DNA from: Sphingomonas kaistensis
GTDB taxonomy: Bacteria; Pseudomonadota; Alphaproteobacteria; Sphingomonadales; Sphingomonadaceae
NCBI RefSeq assembly: GCF_036884275.1
Contig: NZ_CP145607.1
Span: 124,001-188,000, forward strand
Length of the DNA: 64,000 bases
Reading direction: 5' to 3'
Part shown: one piece after another, positions 28,023 to 36,577 of the stretch
Position numbering within the stretch: the first letter of the stretch is position 1
Layout of the letters: every line of letters begins with the position of its first letter
Position numbers and translations under genes: made by a program
The notes under the pieces: model-generated
What the model was told of the DNA's origin: nothing
The model's database searches: none
The model's input: only the letters and a program-made list of their open reading frames with translations

Positions 28023-28370
28023 CGGCGCGACCCTAGCGCGGCGTTGCTCCGCGGCAAGGAGGCTGCTACGACACGCCGTCCGAACCGGCTCTTGCAAGGC
28101 CGGGAAACCGGACGATGGCTGGGGGAACGATGACAGGGCGCTCTTCCCGGCACCGTACAGGTTGATGCTGATCCATGAAGTTCAAGAACGCGCTAGTTGA
28201 TCGTGCCGAACCCGGCAGCGACGCGCGTTTGCCGGCGACCGCCGGAGAGCTTGCGGCAGCAGATGCACCCCTTTTGATCGCCATTCCCGCCGGCCCAATT
28301 GCGCCGGCGATGGCCGCAACACGCGCGCGCAGACTGACCCTGTTCAGGGCGCGCGCCCGGAGACTATTCA
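28023..28370 (+). other. Divergent intergenic region and long 5' leader of rne
   Basis: 348 bp between the amidase gene (minus) and rne (plus). It can form GC-rich hairpins, for example CCGGC/GCCGG at 28232-28245 and a seven-bp CGCCGGC/GCCGGCG stem at 28288-28309. RNase E mRNAs in other bacteria carry long structured leaders used for autoregulation; that role is only an analogy here. A 94-codon open frame starting at 28175 overlaps rne and has no recognisable features. GGAG lies about nine bases before the rne ATG. Confidence 0.4.
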
Positions 28371-30992
28371 ATGACCACGCGCATGCTGATCGACGCGCGC
28401 CACCCGGAAGAGACCCGGGTCGCCGTCGTCCAGGGGAACCGGATCGAGGAGTTTGACTTCGAATCCGCCGAGCACAAGCAGCTCAAAGGTAATATCTATC
28501 TTGCCAAGGTGACGCGGGTTGAACCCTCGCTCCAGGCGGCGTTCATCGATTACGGCGGAAACCGCCACGGCTTCCTCGCCTTCAGCGAAATCCATCCCGA
28601 TTATTATCAAATCCCCAAGTCCGATCGCGAAGCCCTGCTGCGCGAAGAAGCCGAACATGCCGCCGAGGAAGAACGGCTGCGTGCCGAAGCCGAGGATCAT
28701 GACGAGGACGAGGACGGCCCGCTCGACCCGCATCACGAGGATGACGGTCAGGACGATCGCCCCGAGGAGCCCGAGGGCGAAGAAGGCGACGACAACCAGG
28801 GCGATCCCGAGGATGGCGAGCGCGCGCCGCTTGACGGCCGCCGCAATCGCAAGGACGAGGCTGCCGACGAGGTCCGCCGCAAGCGCCTGAACCTGCGCCG
28901 CCGCTACAAGATTCAGGACGTCATTCAGCGCCGCCAGGTGCTGCTGGTCCAGGTCGTAAAGGAAGAGCGCGGCAACAAGGGCGCGGCGCTGACGACGTAC
29001 CTCAGCCTCGCCGGCCGTTATTGCGTGCTGATGCCCAACACGTCGCATGGCGGTGGCATCAGCCGGAAGATTTCCAACGGCTCGGACCGCAAGCGGCTGA
29101 AGTCGATCATCGCCGACCTGAAGCTTCCCGGCACGATGGGCCTGATCGTCCGGACCGCGGGGCTCGAGCGGACCAAGGTCGAGATCAAGCGCGACTTCGA
29201 TTATCTCGCCCGGCTGTGGGACGAGGTGCGCGAGAACACGCTGTCCTCCTCCGCCCCGGCCCTGATCTATCGCGACAGCGACCTGGTGAAGCGGGCGATC
29301 CGCGACCTGTATCACCGCGACATCGACGATGTGCTGGTCGAGGGCGAGGACGGCTACCGCGCGGCGCGCAGCTACATGAAGCTGCTGATGCCGAGCCACG
29401 TCAAGAAAGTGCAACCGCACAGCGAGGCGACGCCCCTGTTCCAGCGCTACGGCGTCGAGGACCAGCTCGGCGCCATGTATCAACCGCTCGTCCAGCTTAA
29501 GAGCGGCGGTTATATCGTCATCAATCCGACCGAGGCGTTGGTGTCGATCGACATCAACTCAGGGAGGTCGACCCGCGAGCATAATATCGAGCAGACCGCG
29601 TTCGCGACCAACATGGAAGCGACACAGGAAATCGCCCGCCAGCTGCGCCTGCGCGACATGGCCGGCCTCGTCGTCATCGACTTCATCGACATGGAACAGA
29701 ACAACCATGTCCGGAAGGTCGAGAAGGCGATGAAGGAAGCGCTCAAGAACGATCGCGCCCGCATCCAGGTCGGGCGCATCTCGAGCTTCGGCCTGATGGA
29801 AATGAGCCGCCAGCGCCTGCGCACCGGCGTGCTCGAAGCCTCCACCAAGGCGTGCCCGCATTGCGACGGCACCGGGCTGATGCGCACCGCTTCGTCAGCG
29901 GGCCTCAGCGCGCTCAGGATGATCGAGGACGAAGCGGCCCGTGGCCGCGGCGACCGGGTGTGCCTGCGCGCCGGTGCGGAAGCCGCCATCTATGTCCTGA
30001 ACAAGAAGCGCGCCGAACTGGCCGATATCGAGGCGCGCTACGGCGTCTCGGTCGAAGTGCTGGTCGATCACAGCTTCGAAGGCGCCCGCATGGCGGTGGA
30101 AAGCAGCGGGCCGCGCCCAGTCGCGCCGGTTCGCCAGGCCGCGCCGCTTCCGACCTATGTCGATGACGAACCCGAGATCGACGAGGAAGAACTCGCCGAA
30201 GAGTTCGCCGAAGACGAGATCGAGGAACGCGAGAGCCACGGCGAGCGCGGTTCGCGTGACGAGGAAGGTGAAGGCGGCCGTCGTCGCCGTCGTCGCCGCC
30301 GGGGTGGCCGCAACCGCCGCCGCGATGGCGAGGAAGGTGGCGAAGTCGAGCGGGCCGAGGGTCACGACGAGGAGGAGGCCGAGCAGCAGCCGGTCGAAGC
30401 CGAGGCTGGCGAAGCGCCCGAGGGCGAGCACGACAATGGCGGCGAGGAAGGCCGCAAGCGTCGCGGTCGCCGTGGTGGCCGCCGCCGGGGTGGTCGTGGG
30501 CGTGATCGCGAGGAAGGCGAGCGTCAGGACGGCAGCACCGAGAATGGCGACGAGAACCTCGCCCCCGAGCCCGGTGAGGCCCCGATGGTCGAGCCGGTGC
30601 CGAGCGAGGATGCCGCGCCGGTGACGGTGGAAGCCGCGCCCGAACCGCAGCCCGAGCCTGAGGCCGAACCGGTCGCCGAAGAGAAGCCCAAGGCCCGTCG
30701 CCGCCCGCGTGCCCGCAAGGCCGATGCGGTCGTCGCCGAGGCCGCCGACACCGCTCCGACGGTCGAAGCGCCGGCCGAGGAAGCGCCCGCCGCCGAAGAG
30801 AAGCCCAAGCCCAAGCGCCGCTCGCGCGCCAAGAAGGTCGAAGCTCCGGCCGAAACCGCGCCCGAGCCGACGCCCGAGCCCGCGCCTGAAGCGACAAGCG
30901 CCGAACCCGCGCCGGTTGCCGACGCCGCACCGGCTGAAGACGCCCCGGCGCAGCCCGCCCGCAAGGGCTGGTGGTCGCGCACCTTCGGCTAA
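28371..30992 (+). CDS. rne: Ribonuclease E/G
   Basis: 873 aa. The catalytic N-terminal half starts MTTRMLIDARHPEETRVAVV; an S1 domain (GNIYLAKVTRVEPSLQAAFI) is interrupted by a very acidic insert of about 85 residues (Glu/Asp/Gly-rich, about 95-180) before RRRYKIQDVIQRRQVLLVQV, which is normal for alphaproteobacterial RNase E. The DNase I-like site (FIDMEQNNH) and Zn-link CPHCDG (about 498-503) are present. The C-terminal 290 residues are low complexity, alternating Arg/Gly-rich and Pro/Glu/Ala-rich blocks that would scaffold a degradosome, ending KGWWSRTFG. RNase E cleaves single-stranded AU-rich RNA and initiates mRNA decay. Confidence 0.96.
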   Translation: MTTRMLIDARHPEETRVAVVQGNRIEEFDFESAEHKQLKGNIYLAKVTRVEPSLQAAFIDYGGNRHGFLAFSEIHPDYYQIPKSDREALLREEAEHAAEEERLRAEAEDHDEDEDGPLDPHHEDDGQDDRPEEPEGEEGDDNQGDPEDGERAPLDGRRNRKDEAADEVRRKRLNLRRRYKIQDVIQRRQVLLVQVVKEERGNKGAALTTYLSLAGRYCVLMPNTSHGGGISRKISNGSDRKRLKSIIADLKLPGTMGLIVRTAGLERTKVEIKRDFDYLARLWDEVRENTLSSSAPALIYRDSDLVKRAIRDLYHRDIDDVLVEGEDGYRAARSYMKLLMPSHVKKVQPHSEATPLFQRYGVEDQLGAMYQPLVQLKSGGYIVINPTEALVSIDINSGRSTREHNIEQTAFATNMEATQEIARQLRLRDMAGLVVIDFIDMEQNNHVRKVEKAMKEALKNDRARIQVGRISSFGLMEMSRQRLRTGVLEASTKACPHCDGTGLMRTASSAGLSALRMIEDEAARGRGDRVCLRAGAEAAIYVLNKKRAELADIEARYGVSVEVLVDHSFEGARMAVESSGPRPVAPVRQAAPLPTYVDDEPEIDEEELAEEFAEDEIEERESHGERGSRDEEGEGGRRRRRRRRGGRNRRRDGEEGGEVERAEGHDEEEAEQQPVEAEAGEAPEGEHDNGGEEGRKRRGRRGGRRRGGRGRDREEGERQDGSTENGDENLAPEPGEAPMVEPVPSEDAAPVTVEAAPEPQPEPEAEPVAEEKPKARRRPRARKADAVVAEAADTAPTVEAPAEEAPAAEEKPKPKRRSRAKKVEAPAETAPEPTPEPAPEATSAEPAPVADAAPAEDAPAQPARKGWWSRTFG

Positions 30993-31014
30993 GTAAGATA
31001 AGCGAAGAAGAGGG

Positions 31015-31079
31015 ACCCCGGATCAGGTCCGGGGTGACGGAAGTGCAGAACCTTCGTCATCCCGGGCTCGACCCGGGAT
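31015..31079. repeat. Pair of palindromic hairpins downstream of rne (dispersed-repeat type)
   Basis: Two hairpins lie side by side: ACCCCGGA/TCCGGGGT (31015-31035) and ATCCCGGG/CCCGGGAT (31059-31079), each with an 8-bp stem and 5-base loop, and the flanking TGACG/CGTCA can pair to enclose the stretch between them. CGTCATCCCGGG-type palindromes are a familiar dispersed intergenic repeat of alphaproteobacterial genomes. It may also end rne transcription. Confidence 0.75.
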
Positions 31080-31090
31080 CCCGCTTCTTC

Positions 31091-31726
31091 CTATTGCCGC
31101 GTGAGAGCGCGTATCTCGCGATTGTGGTGACGGAAAACGCCCGGCTCGTTGCGCTCGGCCAGTTCCGCCATCGCTTTCGCCAATAAGCCGGCATCGATCG
31201 GCGCATAACGATCGAGCGGGCCGCGCAGGACGAGGCGGAGGACCGGCGCGATTACCTGGCCGAGGGCTTCGGCAGTCCGTTTCTCGCTCCGTGCTCCCAT
31301 CAGCAGGCCCGGCCGCAGAATATCCACCCGCTCGAAACCAAGCGCTGCAATCGCGCTCTCCACCTTACCCTTGAGCCGCAGATAAGCGTTGCGGCTGCCC
31401 GCGTCGGCACCCGACGAAGACACCAGCAGAAAATGCCGCGCACCGCGGTCGCGCGCCGCCCTGGCGAAGGCCAGCACCGCGTGCCGGTCGACCGCTTCGA
31501 ACGCGGCCCAACTTCCCGCCGCCTTGCGGGTGCTCCCAAGTGTCGACAGCGCGACGTCGAGCGTCTCGCCGGCAAGCAGCGCGAGCCATCGGTCCATGCT
31601 GCCGAGCTTTTCCCGCGCCGCACCGCTCGGTCGGCGCCCGAGCACCAGCAGGTCGTGCTGCCGCTCCAGCAGCGGCCACAATTGGCGGCCGATCAGTCCG
31701 GTCGCGCCGATCAGCGCGAGTTTCAT
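31091..31726 (-). CDS. NAD(P)-binding Rossmann protein (atypical SDR, HTATIP2/TIP30-like)
   Basis: 211 aa from ATG 31726, which overlaps the stop of the DoxX gene as ATGA. Rossmann nucleotide-binding motif KLALIGATGLIGRQLWPLL (GxxGxxG), a serine-rich strand FLLVSSSGADAGSRNAYLRL with the Y-x3-K-like pair (Y-L-R-L-K), and ILRPGLLMG. This is the pattern of NAD(P)H-binding atypical SDRs related to TIP30/YbjT. Substrate unknown. Last gene of the TPR/SPOR-dgt-DoxX-SDR run. Confidence 0.8.
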   Translation of the reverse strand: MKLALIGATGLIGRQLWPLLERQHDLLVLGRRPSGAAREKLGSMDRWLALLAGETLDVALSTLGSTRKAAGSWAAFEAVDRHAVLAFARAARDRGARHFLLVSSSGADAGSRNAYLRLKGKVESAIAALGFERVDILRPGLLMGARSEKRTAEALGQVIAPVLRLVLRGPLDRYAPIDAGLLAKAMAELAERNEPGVFRHHNREIRALTRQ

Positions 31727-32115
31727 GCGCGCCGGCGACTTGCGTCGACGCTCCATGCGCCGGGCCCGGCGATCGCCAGATACAGGAAGACGAAGCAGTA
31801 CAGGATCGCCGCGTCGCCGCCGTTGTTGACCGGAAAGAAATTCTGCGGCGCGTGGGCGATGAAATAAGCGGCGGCCATGGTTCCGGAGGCGAGGAACGCC
31901 GCCGGCCGGGTGAACAGGCCAAGGGTGATCAGCACACCGCAGATCAGCTCGATCACTCCGGCGAAGGCGCCCGGATTGTCGAATGCGAGGCCGCTGCCGG
32001 CCCGCTCACCGCCCGGAAAAGACAGCAGTTTCTGCGTGCCGTGAGCCAGAAACAGAAGGCCGCTCATGATCCGCAGCAAGGCGAGCCCCTTGGGCGCGTG
32101 TTGGTCGAGATTCAC
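31723..32115 (-). CDS. DoxX-family membrane protein
   Basis: 130 aa with four predicted transmembrane helices. DoxX signatures are visible: GLALLRIMSGLLFLAHGTQKL at the start, FAGVIELICGVLITLGLFTR in the middle and the C-terminal helix ILYCFVFLYLAIAGPGAWSV. DoxX-like proteins are small inner-membrane proteins, some linked to redox or thiol homeostasis. Overlaps the next gene by ATGA, so the two are probably co-translated. Specific function unknown. Confidence 0.85.
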   Translation of the reverse strand: MNLDQHAPKGLALLRIMSGLLFLAHGTQKLLSFPGGERAGSGLAFDNPGAFAGVIELICGVLITLGLFTRPAAFLASGTMAAAYFIAHAPQNFFPVNNGGDAAILYCFVFLYLAIAGPGAWSVDASRRRA

Positions 32116-32181
32116 GAAGCGGCTCTCCTCTTTTTATGAAGGACAGCATGGTGGCGCGGTCACCAGCGCGACGTCAATGCT

Positions 32182-33348
32182 TCAGAATTTCTCCGGCAAT
32201 TCGACCGGGCCGATCAGCGCTTCGTGGCGGCTGATGGCGAAGGGATCGGTCATCCCGGCAAGATAATCGCCGACGTTCCGCGCTACCGTGACCGGATCGG
32301 CATCGTCGCCACGATGCCAGGCGTCGGGCAGCAGGCGCGGGTCGGCGAGATAGGCGGCGGCAAGATTGCCGACGACGCGCTGGGCTTCGACCCGGACCGG
32401 CTGCAGCGCGGGCGCATTGTAGAGGTTGGCGTAGAGGCACTTCTTGAGCGCGCGTTCCTCGGTGGCGAGCGCGTCGGAGAAGCCCGCCAGCGGCCGCCCG
32501 GCGGCACGCACGTCGGCAAGTGTCTCGACCCCTGTCTCCGCCACACGCCGCCGGGTTTCGGCCAGCAAGTCGCCGACCATTGTCCCGATCTGGTCGCGCA
32601 CCAGCGCCTTGATCTTGCGGTCGAGCGAGAGGTCGGGCCAGCGCTTGCCGATCGCGTCCCAGTGCCGCGCGACCAGCGGCAGTTCGAGCAAGGCGTCGAG
32701 CGGAAGCACCCCCGCGCGCAGGCCGTCGTCGATGTCGTGATTGTCGTAGGCGATGTCGTCGGCGATCGCCGCCACCTGCGCTTCGAGGCTGGCGTGGCTG
32801 GCAAGATCGAGGCCAATCTGCTCCGCCATCTCCGCCAGCGCCCATTTCGGCACCGCCACCGGACCGTTGTGCTTGGCGAGGCCCTCCAGCGTCTCGAAGG
32901 TGAGGTTGAGGCCGTCGAAATCGGGATAGGGCGTTTCGAGCTCGCACAGCAGGCGCAGCGTGTGGCCGTTGTGATCGAACCCGCCGGCAAAGCCGAGCGC
33001 CTCGTCCAGCGCATCCTCGCCGGCATGGCCGAAGGGCGGATGGCCGAGGTCGTGGGCGAGGCACAGCGCTTCGGTCAGATCCTCGTTGAGGCCGAGCGCG
33101 CGGGCGATGGTGCGGCCGATCTGCGCGACTTCGAGACTGTGGGTCAGGCGGACGCGGTAATGGTCGCCGTCGGGCGCGACGAACACCTGCGTCTTGTGGC
33201 GCAGGCGGCGAAAGGCGATCGAATGGACGATCCGGTCGCGATCGCGCTGAAAGGCGTCGCGGGGTCCTCGCGGGCCGCTGTCGGGCTCGGAATGAAGCCG
33301 CCCACGACTTTCGGCCGGGCGTGCGGCGATCCCGCTCGGCAAGGTCAC
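32182..33348 (-). CDS. dgt: Deoxyguanosinetriphosphate triphosphohydrolase-like protein
   Basis: 388 aa. HD-domain phosphohydrolase: N-terminal RDAFQRDRDRIVHSIAFRRL, metal ligands H in RLTHSLEVAQIG, HD in LAHDLGHPPFGHAGE, and D in IADDIAYDNHDIDDGL. dGTPases of this type hydrolyse dNTPs to deoxynucleoside plus triphosphate and so tune dNTP pools. Length equals the short (about 390-aa) alphaproteobacterial type 2 form. The ATG overlaps the stop of the TPR/SPOR gene by four bases. Confidence 0.92.
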   Translation of the reverse strand: MTLPSGIAARPAESRGRLHSEPDSGPRGPRDAFQRDRDRIVHSIAFRRLRHKTQVFVAPDGDHYRVRLTHSLEVAQIGRTIARALGLNEDLTEALCLAHDLGHPPFGHAGEDALDEALGFAGGFDHNGHTLRLLCELETPYPDFDGLNLTFETLEGLAKHNGPVAVPKWALAEMAEQIGLDLASHASLEAQVAAIADDIAYDNHDIDDGLRAGVLPLDALLELPLVARHWDAIGKRWPDLSLDRKIKALVRDQIGTMVGDLLAETRRRVAETGVETLADVRAAGRPLAGFSDALATEERALKKCLYANLYNAPALQPVRVEAQRVVGNLAAAYLADPRLLPDAWHRGDDADPVTVARNVGDYLAGMTDPFAISRHEALIGPVELPEKF

Positions 33349-34865
33349 TTGGTGGTGAGCTTGTCGAGCTTAAGGCCGGCGGGCGCGTTCCAGACGAAGC
33401 CCGACAACTTGGCGCCGTGCAGGTCGTTGACGAAGTCCTGCGCGGCATCGCTGTCCTTGAAGGGGCCGACGACCAGGCGCGACCAGCCCTTGACCGCCGA
33501 GACCATCGGCGTGCGGGCCTTGAACAAGGCCGGCTTGGCCTTGCGGATGCGGTCATATTCGCGGTTCATCTGGTCGGCATTGGCGCCGCCCGCAAGCTGA
33601 ACGTAGATGCGCGAGGCAGAAGCGGTGGCCTTGGCCGGCGTCTTGGTGTCCTCGGCCTTGGTCACGGTCTTGCCGTTCTTGGTCTTGGCGGCGTCCTCGG
33701 CGGCCTTGACCGCCTTGCTGTCCTTGGCGGCGAGCTTGGTCGGGGCGGGCTTGGCGGCGGCCTTGGTGGCCGGCTTCTTGGCCGGCTCGTCACTCGCCGG
33801 ACGGCTGGCGAGGGAGAATTCGGGAGCCGGCGTCGTGGTGCGCCGCGCGGGGGTGCGTTCGACGATCGGCTTGGGCGCGGGGGGCGGCGGGGGCAGCCTT
33901 GTCAGCGTGGTCTCGATCGAGGCGAGGCGGTCGCCGTCGGACGTGGCGGCAGCCGGCGTCGCCTCGACGACCTTCAGCGGTTCCGGAGCCGGCTTGGCGA
34001 CGACCGTGCGGGCGCGGGCGGTGCGGACCGGCGCGACGGGGGCAGGCGCGGGAGCGGGTGCCGGCTCGGTCGCCTGCAGCGCCGCCAGCGCCGCGCCTTC
34101 GGCCGGCATGATGCCAAGATGCACCGCGGCGGCCTTCTGCCCCGGATTAAGGGTCGGCAGGCGGCGCAGGAACGGGTCGAAACCGCTGCTGGTGCCCGGC
34201 AGCATCAGGGCGATCGCCGCCCTCGCCCCGTCGACATCGCCGCCGAGCGCGAGAATGAAGGCGCGGGCGCGGCGGGCACCGGCATCGCGCTGCGCCAGAA
34301 GCGGATCGAGCGCCGCCAGCGCTTCCGCCTTCCGGCCCGAAATGGCGAGGCTGAGCGCCAGACGCCGGCGCGCCTCGGCCTGATCGGGCCCGGCGATCAC
34401 CGCGCGATAATCGTTCTGCGCCTGCGGCTGCATGCCGAGCAGGTCGAACGCCAGCCCACGGTCGAGCGCGATCAGCGTCTGGGTCGCGCCCAGCGCCTGG
34501 GCCTGTTCGAACAGCCCGAGCGCGGCCTGCGCTTCGCCCATCTGCGCCATCGCCGAGCCCTGCCCCGCCTTGGGCGCCCAATGATTGGCATTGATCTCCT
34601 CGGCCCGCCCGAAAAAGCCGATCGCCGCCTGCGGATCGCCGAGCCGCAGCGCGGCGCGCCCGGCCGCCAGCTGCGCGTCGTAATTGCGCGGATTGATCGC
34701 GATCAGGCGAATATTGCGGGCCAGCGCCGCTTCAGGCGTCTCGTTGGCGCCCGCGACCGGCGCGGGCGGCGGCTCGGGCGGGCGTCCGCCGATATATTGC
34801 GCGCTCGCGCCTGCCGGCAGCAGCACCGCCGCCGCCAGCGCAACAGAAAATCTAGTCATCCCCAT
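33345..34865 (-). CDS. Exported TPR and SPOR domain protein
   Basis: 506 aa. Signal peptide (MGMTRFSVALAAAVLLPAGA), TPR-like repeats at about 40-230 (ALRLGDPQAAIGFFGRAEEI, ALGLFEQAQALGAT), a long Pro/Ala/Lys-rich linker (about 270-420), and a C-terminal SPOR domain (about 425-500: SRIYVQLAGGANADQMNREY, GWSRLVVGPFKDSDAAQDFV). SPOR domains bind denuded glycan strands at the division site, so a role at the septum or in peptidoglycan remodelling is likely. It is downstream of ftsZ but separated by a long inverted repeat. Confidence 0.85.
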   Translation of the reverse strand: MGMTRFSVALAAAVLLPAGASAQYIGGRPPEPPPAPVAGANETPEAALARNIRLIAINPRNYDAQLAAGRAALRLGDPQAAIGFFGRAEEINANHWAPKAGQGSAMAQMGEAQAALGLFEQAQALGATQTLIALDRGLAFDLLGMQPQAQNDYRAVIAGPDQAEARRRLALSLAISGRKAEALAALDPLLAQRDAGARRARAFILALGGDVDGARAAIALMLPGTSSGFDPFLRRLPTLNPGQKAAAVHLGIMPAEGAALAALQATEPAPAPAPAPVAPVRTARARTVVAKPAPEPLKVVEATPAAATSDGDRLASIETTLTRLPPPPPAPKPIVERTPARRTTTPAPEFSLASRPASDEPAKKPATKAAAKPAPTKLAAKDSKAVKAAEDAAKTKNGKTVTKAEDTKTPAKATASASRIYVQLAGGANADQMNREYDRIRKAKPALFKARTPMVSAVKGWSRLVVGPFKDSDAAQDFVNDLHGAKLSGFVWNAPAGLKLDKLTTK

Positions 34866-34967
34866 CCCGTGTGCCGGTCTAGCTGAGCGCAGGCTGACGG
34901 CTAGCCGCCCTCACGACGAGGCGTGGGCCTGAGCGGACGAACGGAGACATGACAGACCCAGACGCGC

Positions 34968-35044
34968 GTCGTCCCGGCGAAGGCCGGGACCTCAGGCGGG
35001 CGTAGCGCTCCATCTCCCGAGGTCCCGGCCTCCGCCGGGACGAC
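34968..35044. repeat. 26-bp inverted repeat (dispersed palindromic element) after ftsZ
   Basis: Left arm 34968-34993 and right arm 35019-35044 are reverse complements with one mismatch in 26 bp, separated by 25 bp. The core GTCGTCCCGGCGAAGGCCGG is a well-known palindromic repeat type in alphaproteobacterial intergenic regions. Each arm can also fold on itself (CCCGGC/GCCGGG). It separates ftsZ from the TPR/SPOR gene and may end dcw transcription. Confidence 0.88.
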
Positions 35045-35051
35045 AATGGTC

Positions 35052-36425
35052 TTACTGGTTGCCCTGGCGGTTCAGGAAGCGCGGGATGTCGAGCGGTTCG
35101 CGGCGGAGGCTCGGCGTGGGCTCGTCCTCGATCTTGCCGCCGGCGCGGGCCATGCTGCTCATCCGTTCGAACAGGGTGCCGGCCTCGCGCTTGGGCGCAG
35201 GGGTTTCCTCGTCCTTGGGCGGCGCGATCGGCGGGGTGCCGACCGGGCTGGTCAGGATATCCTCGCTGTCGAGCAGCAATTCGTCGCTGCCGGTCTCGTC
35301 ACCGAGATCGAGCGGCGCCGGCGCGGCCGCGGTCGGCGCCGACGTGGTGGTGGCCGTCGGAGCCGGGGTCGCCGTCGCGGTGGTCGAACGGGCCGGGAAG
35401 GTGAACACTTTGGTGCCGGCGGTCTGGCCGCTGGTGCTCGGGGTGGCCTTGGTGGCTTCCTCGGCTTCGATGCCGGTGGCGACGACCGACACGCGGATCT
35501 TGCCGTCGAGGTCGTTGTTGAAGGCCGAGCCCCAGATGATGTTGGCGTCGGGGTCGACCAGTTCCTTGATGTGGCTGGCGGCCTCGTCGACTTCCATCAG
35601 GCGCATGTCCTCGCCGCCGGTGATCGAGATGATGACGCCCTTGGCGCCCTTCATGCTGACGCCGTCGAGAAGCGGGTTGGAGATCGCCTTTTCGGCGGCC
35701 TCGATCGCGCGGTTGTCGCCCGACGCTTCGCCGGTGCCCATCATCGCCTTGCCCATCTCGCCCATCACCGAGCGGACGTCGGCGAAGTCGAGGTTGATGA
35801 GGCCCGGCATGACCATCAGGTCGGTAATCCCGCGAACGCCCTGCTGGAGGACCTCGTCGGCCATCTGGAACGCTTCCTTGAAGGTCGTGTCCGAATTGGC
35901 GAGGCGGAACAGGTTCTGGTTCGGAATGACGATCAATGTGTCGACGTGCTGCTGCAGCTCGGCGATGCCGGCTTCGGCGGCGCGGGTGCGCCGGCTGCCT
36001 TCGAATGCGAACGGCTTGGTCACCACGCCGACGGTGAGGATGCCCTTGTCGCGCGCGGCCTTGGCCATGACCGGGGCCGCACCGGTGCCGGTGCCGCCGC
36101 CCATGCCGGCGGCGATGAAGCACATGTGCGCGCCTTCCAGCGCCCGCTCGATCTCTTCCATCGCTTCTTCAGCGGCGGCCCGGCCGATTTCCGGACGCGC
36201 GCCGGCGCCGAGACCCTGGGTGATCTTGTGGCCAAGCTGGATCCGGCGATCCGCCGACGAGGCATTCAGCGCCTGCGCGTCGGTATTGGCGACCGCGAAA
36301 TCGACGCCCTGGACGTCGGCGTTGATCATATTGGCAATGGCGTTGCCGCCCGCTCCGCCGACACCGATCACGGTGATGCGGGGCTTCAGCTCGTCGACCG
36401 CTGGCCGGACAAAATCGATGCTCAT
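35052..36425 (-). CDS. ftsZ: Cell division protein FtsZ
   Basis: 457 aa from ATG 36425 ([20 protein letters not shown]). Tubulin-like GTPase with the signature [13 protein letters not shown] and T-loops ([14 protein letters not shown]), then a long Thr/Ala/Pro-rich linker (about 320-440) and the conserved C-terminal peptide [13 protein letters not shown] that binds FtsA and ZipA-like partners. It polymerises into the Z-ring at mid-cell. An in-frame ATG eight codons upstream is disfavoured because the conserved start is MSIDF. It is the last gene of the dcw cluster; 152 bp with two inverted repeats separate it from ftsA. Confidence 0.98.
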   Translation of the reverse strand: MSIDFVRPAVDELKPRITVIGVGGAGGNAIANMINADVQGVDFAVANTDAQALNASSADRRIQLGHKITQGLGAGARPEIGRAAAEEAMEEIERALEGAHMCFIAAGMGGGTGTGAAPVMAKAARDKGILTVGVVTKPFAFEGSRRTRAAEAGIAELQQHVDTLIVIPNQNLFRLANSDTTFKEAFQMADEVLQQGVRGITDLMVMPGLINLDFADVRSVMGEMGKAMMGTGEASGDNRAIEAAEKAISNPLLDGVSMKGAKGVIISITGGEDMRLMEVDEAASHIKELVDPDANIIWGSAFNNDLDGKIRVSVVATGIEAEEATKATPSTSGQTAGTKVFTFPARSTTATATPAPTATTTSAPTAAAPAPLDLGDETGSDELLLDSEDILTSPVGTPPIAPPKDEETPAPKREAGTLFERMSSMARAGGKIEDEPTPSLRREPLDIPRFLNRQGNQ

Positions 36426-36467
36426 GTGGAATGGACCCCCGCTCGTCAACGCGTTGAACTTATAAGC

Positions 36468-36484
36468 GTGAATCTATGATTCAC
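36468..36484. promoter_or_regulatory. Short inverted repeat in the ftsA-ftsZ gap
   Basis: GTGAATC and GATTCAC are perfect 7-bp arms around TAT, centred 51 bp upstream of the ftsZ start codon. It could be a regulator site or a small mRNA hairpin; there is no T-tract for a terminator. Confidence 0.5.
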
Positions 36485-36494
36485 CGCTTCCTGC

Positions 36495-36524
36495 GGCACA
36501 AGCGGAAATGTTAACTCTTGTGCC
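36495..36524. promoter_or_regulatory. Perfect 8-bp inverted repeat in the ftsA-ftsZ gap
   Basis: GGCACAAG and CTTGTGCC are exact reverse complements 14 bp apart, with GTTAAC in the spacer. It lies 70-100 bp upstream of ftsZ, where a separate ftsZ promoter is expected, and has no T-tract. A dimeric regulator site is a reasonable guess; the protein is unknown. Confidence 0.5.
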
Positions 36525-36577
36525 GATTTTCGGGCGAAGCGTGTCCGGACGGACTCAATCGTCCCGCCGTGGGACGA

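Noticed and set aside
28175..28456. Upstream open frame in the rne leader
   Set aside because: Overlaps rne out of frame, with shadow-like Arg/Ala-rich composition. A regulatory uORF cannot be excluded, but nothing supports one.
31015..35044. The palindromes after rne and after ftsZ as ends of one mobile element carrying the four genes between them
   Set aside because: The two repeats differ in sequence, and the genes between them (dgt, DoxX, SDR, TPR/SPOR) are ordinary chromosomal genes with no transposase or integrase.
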